Below, one piece after another: positions 11,201 to 20,616 of a DNA stretch of 21,031 bases. The DNA is taken from the NCBI GenBank assembly GCA_036897625.1, contig JAYMTA010001235.1, positions 1 to 21,031 of the forward strand, read 5' to 3'. The stretch is from Pelargonium cotyledonis. Lineage: Eukaryota; Streptophyta; Magnoliopsida; Geraniales; Geraniaceae. A program made the position numbers and the translations under genes. The notes below the pieces were generated by a model, which did not search any database, was not told the DNA's origin, and saw only the letters and a program-made list of their open reading frames with translations. Each line of letters opens with the position of its first letter. Position 1 is the first letter of the stretch.

Positions 11201-11466
11201 GCGTGGGAAGCACAATACCAGCATCGGATTCAGGGAGCTGAGAAGTGGACACATCGCCTTCCATGTCTCTGTTTAGGGCAGCTTGAAAGGCCTCCACATC
11301 CGCTCCAGAGTGCATGCTTTCGTCCTGCGAACAACCATAACAACCACAAAAATGCTGAATTTCTTTCCGAAACCCCAATTCGACAAATCTGAGATTAATT
11401 GACAATCGATAGAGAGGAAGAGAGGACCTCATCTTCTTCGAGGAGCTTCATTATGGAAGGATCCAT
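5219..11466 (-). CDS. TAF4B: Transcription initiation factor TFIID subunit 4 (TAF4/TAF4b type)
   Basis: Fourteen coding exons join in phase to 944 residues: 11466-11428, 11324-11219, 10178-9640, 9532-9437, 9236-8286, 7448-7324, 7219-7132, 7021-6886, 6767-6712, 6641-6585, 6492-6352, 6112-6047, 5948-5684 and 5388-5219. The protein starts [20 protein letters not shown], the plant TAF4 N terminus. Residues 49-198 are Gln/Ser-rich. An RST domain spans about 199-260 ([19 protein letters not shown], then [13 protein letters not shown]). Residues 261-577 form a long Gln/Ser/Pro-rich linker. The TAF4 domain (PF05236, histone-fold partner of TAF12) runs from about 625 ([20 protein letters not shown]) through a charged helix ([18 protein letters not shown]) to the end ([20 protein letters not shown]). 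In the nucleus it is a core subunit of TFIID; plant RST domains bind transcription factors. Intron 1 starts GTCCTC and intron 8 GTTAAA, both weak but in phase. The TAF4 versus TAF4b paralog label is a guess; the family call is secure. Confidence 0.93.
7571..7661 (+). mobile_element. Degenerate tRNA-derived SINE-like fragment in TAF4 intron 5
   Basis: GGGCAAGCCTTGGAGCAA, then CTGCC, TGACC and a CCCATAATGGTGGCAGCCTC block ending in CCTCTTTTTA, follow the order of words in a widespread eudicot SINE (head GGGCAAGCCTTGGCGCAA, tail GCGGGAGCCTC with CCCTTTTT). The B-box region is missing. It lies in the 837-base intron 5 of TAF4, antisense to the gene. The match is from memory, not alignment. Confidence 0.45.
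10679..10870. repeat. Minisatellite in TAF4 intron 2
   Basis: GATCATAGCAGCAAT occurs at 10681, 10713 and 10740 with A-rich spacers. The last copy leads into a 60-base unit (10743-10802) repeated once with changes (10803-10862): CATAGCAGCAATGCAAAGCA, then GAACAATGAAT and ACAAGCTAAG. A partial unit also occurs near 10588-10610. The intron is 1,040 bases long and its splice sites are outside the repeat. Confidence 0.85.
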
Positions 11467-12360
11467 GAGAAAAATGGACTGTGTGTACGAGACAGAGTCG
11501 ATTTCTCCGTGGCTGCTGTGATCTGAGGATTTTCTCTCTGCATCAGCAAATCAGCAATTGCGCTCAGTTGCGAACCGTACCGTGTGAGGTACTGGATAAA
11601 AAGAACGGGGAAATTCAGAGGAGAGCTTGCCTGTTCTGATACGGTGGTCCGGTGAGGTCTCTGTCGCACGTCGTCGGCGGCGCGGGAAAACACGCAGAGG
11701 ACGGACGGTGACGTTTCGGCCGGCGGGTGTGAAGAATGCTTGGTCCTCTCACTCACTGGTGTAGCTCCATGGAAGAGGAAATGGAAAGCTATTCGGGTAC
11801 TGGTCCAAGCCCAACCCATGTTCAATTGGGCTTACATTAGACTATATCGGCCCGTTTGGATCAGAAATCCGAATTGTCTTCTCTAACCCAAAATAACAAG
11901 TGTTGCACGTGGTCCTCGTGTCGTGTTAAAAATTCAGGATTATGAAAAAATGAGTCAACCTAAACCTGATCTGATCATTAAATATGTAGAATTACATGGT
12001 ACAAATACAATTTATATTGAGCAGATTGACAAAACCTGTTCAATACAATTAAATAATTGATTTAAACATCACCCGACGTTCCAAGTTCAAACAAACATGT
12101 TGGGATTGACTTGACACGATTCGATCGTTCAATTTATACCAGACATTTTCTACGGGATTATATTTAAAAATTTATATTTTATTCTCAAATAGGTAGGTTG
12201 TTTATTATATGGCACGCTTGATTAAATTGATTTGGTGGGTTAAACAACTCGACCTGATTATTAAACAGATTGAGTTAGTAATCACAAACTGAATTATGTC
12301 AAACGAGGATATGCTTAAACTCGTGTCAAAATACAAGTCATGACATAAATTGCCAGCTCT
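11467..12360. other. Upstream region of TAF4 and intergenic spacer
   Basis: About 11467-11820 is the 5' flank of TAF4, moderately GC-rich, with no clear TATA box on the minus strand, as is common for plant housekeeping genes. About 11850-12360 is AT-rich and contains words such as GTGTCGTGTTA and TTGACTTGACACGATTCGAT that resemble degenerate plant repeats with a GTGTCGTGTC theme. No gene is seen. Confidence 0.4.
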
Positions 12361-12361
12361 T

Positions 12362-12620
12362 AACTAAAGCTTTGGCCACTGGAATTCATGTTTTTGACTT
12401 GGTACCAACAGAAAATGACAACAAAATTGAGGTTTTTGTCCCAACTTATAAAGCTATTGGCATGAAAAGAAATCATAATTCAAACATGGACCCCAAAAAA
12501 CTCATTTCATTCTCAGAGAATGGCAATAGAAATGAGGTTCTTGTCACAGCTTCTAAAGCTGTTTTCATGACAAAATATCATAATCCAAATATGAAGCATA
12601 AGATTTTTCATTTGCATTTT
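12362..12620. repeat. Imperfect 105-bp tandem repeat downstream of the LysM gene
   Basis: The unit starting at 12411 (GAAAATGACAACAAAATTGA) recurs at 12516 (GAGAATGGCAATAGAAATGA). In both, AAAGCT and ATCATAATyCAAA words follow at the same offsets. A partial third unit may precede at about 12362. The repeat makes a 98-codon open frame on the plus strand, but it has no domain and coincides with sequence related to the MITE-like block at 4690-4843, so I do not call it a gene. Confidence 0.7.
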
Positions 12621-12878
12621 CATTTTCTGTTATCGTTCTTAATCCTCGTTCATAAACAAAACTTCTAATTGAATCGCTACCTATATGAACCAATGCGATG
12701 TCCACAACTGGTAAAAAATAAACTTTCATTTACTCCCTACTGGACTTGCTGTCTCTACATTTCTATTTCAAACACAATACCCACCTGTTCCAAAACTTTG
12801 AAGACTACTCAGTTGGATACGCCATTTCCAAACCATTACAGAATACATATACTACACTTCCAAGAACTGGAAATCGCA

Positions 12879-14185
12879 TTATGGTATAACAAGCTTCTTG
12901 CCAGCGTAGATGGTATTGCCCGTTAGTCCATTCGCTTCTTTGATGGCGTCAACAGACACCTAATCAAGACCAAAAATGAATAAGCAAACAAGTAAAGCCA
13001 AAAACAAACAGTCAAATGGAAATATTTGTCATGCATCCACTGATTCACGTTTCTTTAAAATGTAAACATTCCCTAGTGAAGTTTAGCCTCAAATACAAAC
13101 CATGAACTTCCCATGATAATGTAACAATAAGAGACTTCAATATAGACCAATGGAAAGCTAAAAAATTAAGAACCTCTTGAATAAAAAACAGGTAAATTTG
13201 GCACAAGGAAGCTTTCCTCGACTTATAGAAAGCTTTAGCCTTGCAACATGATGCACATTCTTGATTCTATAAACATAGTTTAACCCATCAACAAGGAGAG
13301 TTAAATTTATAGCTTTTACCCACCAATTGGCTTTATGGATAACATAAAATTTGATACGATAGAGTATGGAGGAGAAGGCGAGCATGGAATCTCAAAATGT
13401 TTTGCCGATTACAAATGTTTTGTGTGAGAAAAAGACTTGGTTGTGGTTGTTAGTAGCAATTTCAATCCGTACGAACCACAAATCTACATGCATTGCAAAA
13501 ACCACATAACTAACATATGCTGAGAGATCATAAACATATTGATAATGAAGCAAAACATCAAACACATTGCATACTTGTTTCTACACTTCAGAATTACAAA
13601 AAATCAGTGTCAAATGCTAAGTCTACACCACATGAAGACTACACCAAACAATCCCATCAATACATTGCCTATATATACACTCACATTTTCCCAGTAACCA
13701 AACAGAGGCATTGAAAGATCAGTTTTTTTCCCACAAAAATAAAATCAACAAACAAACCGAACTCACCCCAAATTTTTGAGAGAGACCCCAAAGGGTATCT
13801 CCCTTCGCAATCTGCACCGTTTTGTGCACCGATTCTAGCACATTCTGGCCCGTACAAGCAATGGGTTTCTGAAAAATCACCAAACAATTACATCAACAAA
13901 AAGACTGATCTTGAGAAATTTCAACAAAATCGGAGTGTTACGTACCTTGAAGATGGGCTCTTGGGGTCGAGGTGGGGGTGGCGGAGGTAGGGTGTCCCGG
14001 ATCGGCTGAGTCGGCTCGCTGAGTGGCTGAGTTTCGTTTCGGGTTCTGTTGCGAGGGTTTAAGGCTTTGAGTATGCTGATAGCAATACCAGAGAAGACGA
14101 TGAAGCCAGCGGTCTTGGCCAGCACATTTTCCTTGTCGTCGGCGCGGTTGGAACCGTCACCGGAGGCGGCGCGTGGGTTGTTCAT
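12879..14185 (-). CDS. Small membrane-anchored LysM-domain protein
   Basis: Three exons join in phase 0: 14185-13946 (80 codons), 13868-13767 (34 codons) and 12959-12879 (26 codons plus stop), giving 140 residues. Splice sites are AAG/GTACGT, CAG/AAA, GGG/GTGAGT and TAG/GTG. Residues 1-20 are polar (MNNPRAASGDGSNRADDKEN), about 21-42 are one hydrophobic segment (VLAKTAGFIVFSGIAISILK), and about 50-76 are a Pro-rich linker with PPPPPP. One LysM domain fills about 95-140: VQIAKGDTLWGLSQKFG, VSVDAIKEANGLTG, TIYAGKKLVIP. LysM domains bind N-acetylglucosamine polymers in bacteria and in plant receptors; for these short plant proteins I know of no established role. There is no kinase domain and no classic signal peptide, so it is not a LysM receptor kinase. 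A telobox-like AAACCCT lies upstream (about 14226-14235). A dead copy lies at 1928-3770. Confidence 0.88.
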
Positions 14186-15310
14186 AGGCCTGTGGATGGG
14201 TAGAGGAGTGTGGTTTCGGTTGGGGGTTTAGGGTTCAGACGAGTTCTCTATAAGTGTTGAAGTTGGAGAATTGATGGAGCTCTGATCTGAAATCGGGATC
14301 AAAAACCACGCGCAGTTGTACGCGCGCTCATTTACTAGTAATTTTTAACAAAATTATATCCTTTTCTTGGAAGTTTAGACTCAAAATGTGCATATATGAT
14401 TGGGTGAAACTTGGGAATTGAAAAGGAGATAGTAAAAATTCAAAATAAAACCAGTCCAATACGAATTTTAAAGTTAAAATTCTATCTAATTTCAAGTTTA
14501 ATCGAGTTAATTACAATGATTGTGGGTTTGAAGATTCATATAGAAAACAAGTGGCTCAAGAGCCACTCAATACACAAAGTGATGAATAAACGAAAAATCG
14601 GCGTTTTTAAAGTCACTTTAAACGCTAAGAATCATAAAATAGTAACCTACTCCCTGTTCTACTACAAAGCACGCTAATAATCTATTGAGTATTCTATTCA
14701 GCAACAATTTGTATACAATTTTTGCCTTCAACCTAAGAAAAGCTTCTCAAATAGTCCAAGCATCCACTTCTTGTGGCTCCAGAATCCCAGTGTGGAAAGA
14801 CAACATGTCCCAACAAACGGATCAAATCAATCTCAATCAACTCAAACTATGTCAATCCAACCTAGGCTATTGAAATTGTTTATGAATGCGTAAGATAACG
14901 AATTCAAAAAATACTTCTACTTTCATTTCATTATAAATGTGTTAGTAAGAATTTTTTTAAATAAAATTGACTCACGTTGTTTAATTTCAATTGTATTTTC
15001 ATATACACGTGACGTAACAAATCAATCCTTCTCTGAAAATGTGAGTATTTGCTAGAAGATGGATTAATAAAGGAAGCAAGCAACTCAAAGTCTCAAATAC
15101 GGACAAAGAACCATATGCATGAAGCGTGAAGCAACTGATATCCACGAGGTGACACGTGCCAGATCTCTCCAGACATTACTTGGACCAACGAATGGCTCTG
15201 CTTCTGCCACCTCAGCACCGCTCCAAAATATTTCCTCCTCAAAATTTCCAAATATTCCCATTTTAACACCCCAAAAAATCCCCCACTCCTCATTCTCGCC
15301 TTCTTCGTCA
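14186..15310. promoter_or_regulatory. Shared divergent intergenic region with G-box/ABRE motifs
   Basis: This 1.1-kb region separates the minus-strand LysM gene from the plus-strand J-protein gene. CACGTG G-boxes occur at 15006-15011 (inside CACGTGACGT) and 15153-15158 (inside GACACGTGCC), about 300 and 155 bases before the J-protein start. G-box/ABRE elements are bound by plant bZIP and bHLH factors linked to light and abscisic acid. Their use here is inferred. Small open frames at 14411-14873 look random. The J-protein frame stays open back to an ATG at 15119, but the 15311 start gives a normal plastid-type N terminus. Confidence 0.5.
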
Positions 15311-16888
15311 ATGGCTCGGCTGCTCTCTCCTGTGTGCACCGATGCTATCAAATTCCACAACCCACTTCCCAGAGCACCATTGCGCATGTTAGCGAGGATC
15401 AGTAACATCCCGGGTCACGGTGGCAGGAGAAGAGGCTCCGGCAGAGTCAGGGTTGCGACTGAGGGTCCCGCTTCGATTGATGCTGTTGCTGATGACTATT
15501 ATGCTGTTCTGGGTCTGGTAATTCTTCGATTTTGGAACTTGGGTTCTGTTTGGTTTCCTAGAAAATGTAGGAAATGCGTTTAAATTTTGAATTGTTTTAG
15601 CATTTCATGAACAGAACAAAAAGACGGTTGCTTTGGTGTGAGTAGAGAATGATTGAGTGATTAGTGCATGTGATCTCATGATTGAACTTAAAAGAAACTA
15701 CAGATCACATCTTTGCTATAACAAAATATATTGGTCCCAGTATTAGGCTGTTGTGGGTCGGTTAATTCTTTGAAATTTGGAACATGGGTTCTGTTTGGTT
15801 GTCTGGATGATGTTGGAAATAGATGTAAATTTTGAATCTTTTGTATTTAATGGAGGGAAAGAATAGTAGCAATGGCTGATTGACTTAGAATATTTAATAT
15901 AGTACTATCAAGTGACCATGTGCAAGTGATCACAGGTATTGTCATGAAACTATCAGAAATATGAAAATTCTTTCTTCATAAGGATAATTTTTCTAAGTAT
16001 GCAATCCCTTAACTAAGAACAGTGCATAATTCTATTAAATTTTAGAAGTAGCAAAAGTAGAAAATTTATTCAGGGTGAAGATTTGACTTCTAGTGCTTCT
16101 CAGTTTCTCTCCTTTTTCTCTGCTTTCAGTTTTGTTTAGATTGGTTAGTTCATGGACATTTCACATGTCTGATTGATGGTTTGCTCTCGTTAATAGCTTC
16201 CAGATGCTACCCCGGAGCAGATTAAGAAAGCTTACTACAACTGCATGAAGTCTTGTCATCCTGATTTGAGTGGTGATAATCCAGAGACCACAAATTTCTG
16301 CATGTTCATCAACGAGGTTTACGAGGTGGGTTCTCTTTTCTATGGATTCATTGAAGCATGAAAGAATCGTGAACTTCGGCAATAGGCTTTACTTTTTGCA
16401 GTGCAGGTGCTCAGTGATCCTGTACAGCGTATGGTTTATGATGAAATTCATGGATACTCATTGACTGCTATCAACCCTTTCTTTGATGATTCTAGTCCGA
16501 AGGATCATGCATTTGTTGATGAGTTTAGCTGCATAGGTATGTTACCGTTTACTTTCTTGCATGCAATGCCAACAATATTTCGAGTTCTTGTGAAAGCTTA
16601 TGCAATGTAACTTAGTAGAGCTCCCATATACTGCTGGACAAGCTTAAGATTAAGTGTAGATCCCTCTTTCTGAAGTGCTTGCTATGGAGATAATGATAAT
16701 TTTACCAGTATGGTTATGGCAATCTTCAAGTACATCATCAAAATCACTCACTATCATTTTGTTACAGGCTGTAAAAATTGTGCTAACGTGGCTCCTGAAG
16801 TATTTGGAATCGAGGAAGATTTTGGCAGAGCTAGAGTATACAACCAGGGTGGGAGAAGTGACTTAGTTCAACAAGCAATTGAAAGTTG
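15311..16888 (+). CDS. DJC76: Chloroplast J-protein with ferredoxin-like domain (DnaJ C76 type), 3' end missing
   Basis: Four coding exons are in phase: 15311-15517, 16197-16325, 16407-16536 and 16768-16888, giving 195 residues plus two bases. Residues 1-55 look like a plastid transit peptide rich in Arg, Ser and Pro (MARLLSPVCTDAIKFHNPLP). The J domain covers about 61-128 (DDYYAVLGLLPDATPEQIKK), with the HPD motif at 90-92 that stimulates Hsp70 ATPase. A ferredoxin-like 4Fe-4S motif follows: Cys154, Cys157 and Cys160 in FSCIGCKNCANVAPEVFGIE. Exon 4 ends in a split codon TG before GTAAGT, where the family's next residues are CysPro, so the fourth cluster ligand falls on the next exon. I find no such exon before a new gene starts at 20394. 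Family members have a long C-terminal region, so this is a truncated gene or one with a very long intron. Placement among DJC76, DJC77 and DJC82 is tentative. Confidence 0.8.
15497..15990 (+). repeat. Degenerate 244-bp tandem duplication across exon 1 end and intron 1
   Basis: Starting at TATTATGCTGTTCTGGGTCT (15497), the end of exon 1 and the start of intron 1 are repeated from TATTAGGCTGTTGTGGGTCG (15741), with matching downstream words GGGTTCTGTTTGGTT and TAAATTTTGAAT at similar offsets. The second copy would read Tyr-stop-Ala-Val-Val-Gly, so it cannot be an exon in the gene's frame, though its donor-like GGTTAATTC is partly kept. Confidence 0.75.
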
Positions 16889-17116
16889 GTAAGTCCTACT
16901 TTATACATATTGCCAATTTGCCATGACATGTAATTTTAGCATTTATTGGGTGCTTATCATTGAAACCTTTCATGCTTAGCATATTCGTAAGAAAACTTTG
17001 TTGCACTTAACGAACTTTGGGCAGGCAAAGTTAGCTGAGGTTCCCTTAGGTTGACACTATAAAATCTACCTGCACTACAATGATGTTGCAGTTCTAGTGG
17101 CTATGCTTCTTTATTA

Positions 17117-17334
17117 CTCCCTCCGTCCCAAAATGAAAAATGAGTGTCTTGTTTCCATTTTTTTGCAAAAATTAAGAATTAGTGTGTTTCCAATATAACT
17201 CTCACTTTCCCCTTTCCCCATGTGCATCATGTGCAGATTTGCCCATGTGCATAAGTGATAAGGGTAATATAAGAAGAACACTAATATAATAACATAAAAA
17301 TAGAAACAAGACACTCATTTTGGGACGGAGTGAG
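17117..17334. mobile_element. Stowaway MITE (Tc1/mariner type), 218 bp
   Basis: The element has terminal inverted repeats CTCCCTCCGTCCCAAAATGA and, read from the other end, CTCACTCCGTCCCAAAATGA. Further matching TGAGTGTCTTGTTTC lies inside both ends. It is flanked by TA on both sides (17115-17116 and 17335-17336), the expected target duplication. There is no coding capacity, so it would depend on a mariner transposase elsewhere. It lies 230 bases past the last visible exon of the J-protein gene. Confidence 0.95.
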
Positions 17335-18640
17335 TATTAATTAACTTATTATAAAAATATCATTTGTAATTCATACATAAATAAAAATAATTATATAAAA
17401 TACTCATTCTGAGACAAATATGCAAAAGAAACGTGATAATTATCTTGAAACAAATATATATAGTTGTGACGTACGTCTCATCAAAATTCTAATGTTAATA
17501 ATCTATTCAGCTCCGATAAATTCATTAAGGCGAGTTAACAATCTGTTAGCTTGGAATGAATCAAATGCATGTTAAACATCTCGATCATTTCTTGTTGCGA
17601 AAGTGAACACAAATAATTTTGAGGTGTAACACAAGAAAATACATTTAAAAAGACCTTGAACATTGTGTTTTATATTTTTGTTGGCAATATTTTGACCCGA
17701 TAAAACATATGATATCTAATGGGTGGAAATTTAGCCGGCAACACCACCACTACCTAATATTGATATTTAGTTGGCAAATGGAGAAAACCAAACCTCACTC
17801 CCATTAACTATAATAAAAACACAATAAGACAAAACCATAACTGGTATTTTTTGGAGTAGATGGACTCATTTCAACTACCAAAAAATGGTTAATTAGTGAA
17901 ACATTCAAATATTAATTTGCTACGTGGGAAGCACGACTGGAAAACATGGAATAGATTCAGTGAAAAATATTTTTAATAATTGAAGACTTTTGTTTTTATT
18001 ATTAACTTTAATTGACATTAAATTCAATAACTTATTTGTTGCAGTCTATAACGTCAAAGTAGAGATAGTCAAAACTGTCAACTTGGATTAGCCACAGAGC
18101 AAGCGGCGATATATAGACCCAGCAACGACAGTGACCATCTATGGTGACCCAGCAACCTCAGAGAGCTACACATAAGATTTCTCATGTAATGTTTCAAGTG
18201 TGTAAATACACTGATGGACCTCAAAGTCCAAAAAAAAAAACTTATACGTTTAGGGACTGGACTCCCAAAGTCAAGATGTGTGGAGCGATGTGTCACATTA
18301 TGATTGATTTTATAAATAATAGTGATGATGTCTTGCACGTGCCATAATGGTGGCATAAGTTCAAATGGTGATTTCAGATCATCATATGATGATGTCGTAT
18401 TGATGTATAAATAGTGTCATGATAATGTGTCGCTAGGACCCATTGTTGAGGTGTCGATGATGTCATACATCACCTTATAAGGGTCTTTTAGACGCTAGAG
18501 CATTAGAAGTTGCGGGAGGACAAAGTCTAAGAAGTTGTCTTGGGACGTATCATGCTCGAACCCTTCACGCTTACCTACCTACCAGCATAGTATATATATG
18601 TTGTCTAAATTTTACGATAAAAGAGTTACACGCAACTTCC
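17335..18640. other. Non-coding region, no gene recognised
   Basis: AT-rich sequence with no recognisable exon on either strand. I looked here for the missing last exon of the J-protein (expected to begin CysPro-Val-x-Cys-Ile-His-Trp) and did not find it. The open frames at 18078-18356 and 18141-18347 overlap on opposite strands and have no domain. A short direct repeat GACCCAGCAAC occurs at about 18116 and 18145. Confidence 0.45.
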
Positions 18641-19476
18641 AATAAAAGGGTACACACAAGATTTGAGAGATTAACCAAGATTACGTTATTAGTGAATTAT
18701 CCAGGTTACAAAGTATACCAAATTCACCAAGAATAATAAAAAGATAACGAGATAAAAGGAAAATGGCAAAAAGCGAACCAGAGCCGAATAGAACAAGGCT
18801 TTAGGAAAAACAGGTTTTGGAAAAACCGAATGTAATAAAACCAAGTTATTTCGAAAACAAATTTTAGGAAAAAACAATTTAGTTAAAACAAGTATTGGAA
18901 AAAAAGTTTTGAATAAAACAAGTAAAACAGAGGAACAAAGTTTTAGGGAAAAACAGTTTAATTAAAATATCCAAGTTTTGGAAAACCAGTTTTTGAAGCA
19001 AAAAAGTTTGTGATAACGATTTTATAGCTGGACAAAATCAGATGAGAAGAAGGAGATAAAAACAGATAACCAAAAGAAAGAAAACAACGAGACAACAGAG
19101 GCACGAATAAAGAACCAGGCAACAAAGCAAAAGCGAACAACAATAAGAAAAAAGAAACGCGAAATAGAATAAGAAAATGTAAAGCAGAATAAGTAACTAA
19201 AGGAACGAACTCACATATCGCTCTTGAAAAAGAGCTGGCCTTAAGAAGATATTGCCCCCTACCACGTGCACAGGTTCCGGCAATCTCCTTGTCAGGATAA
19301 TCCATGAACAACTTCGTCACAGTGCACCTTCTGCCACGAGTCTCAAGCGACCACTGCACCCAAGCGTACCTCCAACGAGCAAGAACCACCACAGACAAAT
19401 TGCTCTCTCACAAATTATCTGGTGATTCTGTGAAAACGTGTGTGAAAACAAGAGGGGATGTGTGCCTTATATAGAG
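18641..19476 (-). mobile_element. Possible LTR-like or orphan promoter fragment with A-rich arm
   Basis: On the minus strand a strong TATA box (CTCTATATAAGGC, about 19464-19476) is followed by a CT-rich leader and then a T-rich stretch. On the plus strand that stretch (18770-19000) is an A-rich series of degenerate words such as TTTTGGAAAAAC and TTTTAGGAAAAA. A 146-codon minus-strand frame at 18958-19398 has no domain and mixed, low-complexity composition. A TATA box plus short leader resembles the U3-R part of a copia-type solo LTR, but I could not define TG...CA ends or a 5-bp target duplication. Confidence 0.3.
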
Positions 19477-19530
19477 CCTCAAGCGACCACTGCACCCAAG
19501 CTTACCTCCATTAAAGTATACCAAATTCAC
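19342..19530. repeat. Patchwork of local duplications
   Basis: A 33-base word at 19342-19374 (CTCAAGCGACCACTGCACCC, then AAGCGTACCTCCA) recurs at 19478-19510 with one mismatch. Two bases later, 19513-19530 (AAAGTATACCAAATTCAC) exactly repeats 18710-18727. Two nearby donors thus appear side by side in one 53-base stretch. Confidence 0.85.
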
Positions 19531-19984
19531 GGCAAATGATCTGATATCTCAAACTTAGACTTGACTTATATAGGTGTGACCAATGACGGAGCCAGACTCG
19601 AGACTAAGGGGTGACACAATTTTAACTAATATATCATATGATGATGTCTCTTTACTAGCCTCCATTTGTGTGTTTTCAAATTTTGTTGAGCTCATTTCTA
19701 GTCTGATTTGACTACCCTTTGGCCCCCTATATTTTTTTGAATTGATTTCCTCAATGTGGCGTACACATTGAATCATCTCAATAATTTTTAGACGGATTCA
19801 TTTTTTATCTAATTTTGATATGAACTATCCAAATATTGGTCTACACAACTTCGGGCACACGAGGTGGCTCCATATTTACATTCTCTCGTCTGATTTATTT
19901 ATCACTTTTATTTATTTAATATACAAATAAACCTCACACTCACACATAAAGGATCATGTTGGTTTGCACAAACTCGTAACTGGA

Positions 19985-20105
19985 AAAAAACAATAACTCT
20001 CACACATATATACTATTACTATCTAGTCTCATACCACGCCCGAGATGAGTATCGAACACGAGTCCTTAAAGTTTGCCCCAAGTCTTGCTATCACTTGGTC
20101 AAGTG
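19985..20105 (-). mobile_element. Possible tRNA-derived SINE
   Basis: On the minus strand, CACTTGACCAAGTGATAGCA (A-box-like, about 20086-20105) is followed by AGACTTGGGGC and then GTGTTCGATACTC (B-box-like, about 20050-20062). The order and spacing are those of plant tRNA-derived SINE heads. A T-rich end on that strand (GTTTTTTTCC, about 19982-19991) could be the tail. No flanking duplication was confirmed. Confidence 0.5.
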
Positions 20106-20143
20106 GGCAGCGGTGATTTATTTATCACTCTATAGCACCCAAA

Positions 20144-20291
20144 AAAATGGTCTCATTAACCAGTTGTACCACTATGTTTTGCCATGTCAGCATGAGGCCC
20201 CCTTATGGCGGGACCCAAAAATGGTCTCATTAACCAGCTGTACTACTATGTTTTGCCATGTCAGCATGAGCCCCCATTATGGCGGGCCCCA
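20144..20291. repeat. 74-bp tandem duplication upstream of the last gene
   Basis: Two head-to-tail units (about 20144-20217 and 20218-20291) share ATGGTCTCATTAACCAG, TACTATGTTTTGCCATGTCA and TATGGCGGG words with only a few differences. They lie 100-250 bases upstream of the ATG at 20394, so they may be in its promoter. No function is evident from the sequence. Confidence 0.9.
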
Positions 20292-20393
20292 GGGCTTTAT
20301 GACAACCTGGCACCACCCGATCTTGCAGGGCAAAAACCTCTTTGATCGACAGAGAGCACCGACTAGGGTTTTAGGATCGTGGAGACGAAGACG

Positions 20394-20616
20394 ATGAAGA
20401 GGAGCTCAGTTTTGTTTCTAACCAGCATCGTTTCTGGATCAACTTCAAGGTCTCGTCTCGCAGCTTCTGCCTCTTACTCCACTCTCGTCAAAAACCTAGC
20501 ACCACCGCCATCCCCGTCCGCGATGGCTCCAAAACCCTTCCCTAATTCCTCCATTTTCAATCACTCTCACCTCTTGTCCCCTTTTCTCGTTGGCCGCACC
20601 TTATGCTCATCTGCAG
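20394..20616 (+). CDS. First exon of an unidentified, probably organelle-targeted protein (partial)
   Basis: The ATG at 20394 opens 74 codons starting MKRSSVLFLTSIVSGSTSRS and ending LVGRTLCSSAG at CTGCAG/GTACCA (20616/20617). The stretch is rich in Ser, Arg, Ala and Leu, with almost no acidic residues, typical of a mitochondrial or plastid presequence. A Pro/Ser-rich part (LAPPPSPSAMAPKPFPNSS) follows. No mature domain is reached, so I cannot identify the family. The same frame is open slightly upstream but without an ATG, which supports this start. The rest of the window (20617-21031) is its first intron. Confidence 0.6.

Noticed and set aside
12372..12668. 98-codon open frame downstream of the LysM gene
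   Set aside because: It is produced by an imperfect 105-bp tandem repeat related to MITE-like sequence, with no domain.
15119..15310. Upstream in-frame ATG as the start of the J-protein
   Set aside because: The added residues are not conserved as far as I recall and contain the G-box region; the ATG at 15311 gives a normal plastid transit peptide.
15085..15408. 107-codon minus-strand frame overlapping the J-protein start
   Set aside because: It is antisense to a well-supported exon and has no domain.
16937..16990. Possible missing last exon of the J-protein: a TTTTAG followed by a frame reading Cys-Ile-Tyr-Trp-Val, reminiscent of the family's Cys-Ile-His-Trp
   Set aside because: Only a few residues match, the preceding CysPro is absent, and the frame then runs to a stop without the rest of the C-terminal region. 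Best explained as chance.
18047..18070. TTGTTGCAG followed by TCTATAACG as an alternative acceptor for the J-protein
   Set aside because: It would complete Cys196 but add only one residue before a stop; there is no conserved sequence, though it could act as a cryptic end.
18958..19398. 146-codon open frame on the minus strand
   Set aside because: The C-terminal half is low-complexity Phe/Leu/Ser from an A-rich strand and the N-terminal half has no recognisable domain.
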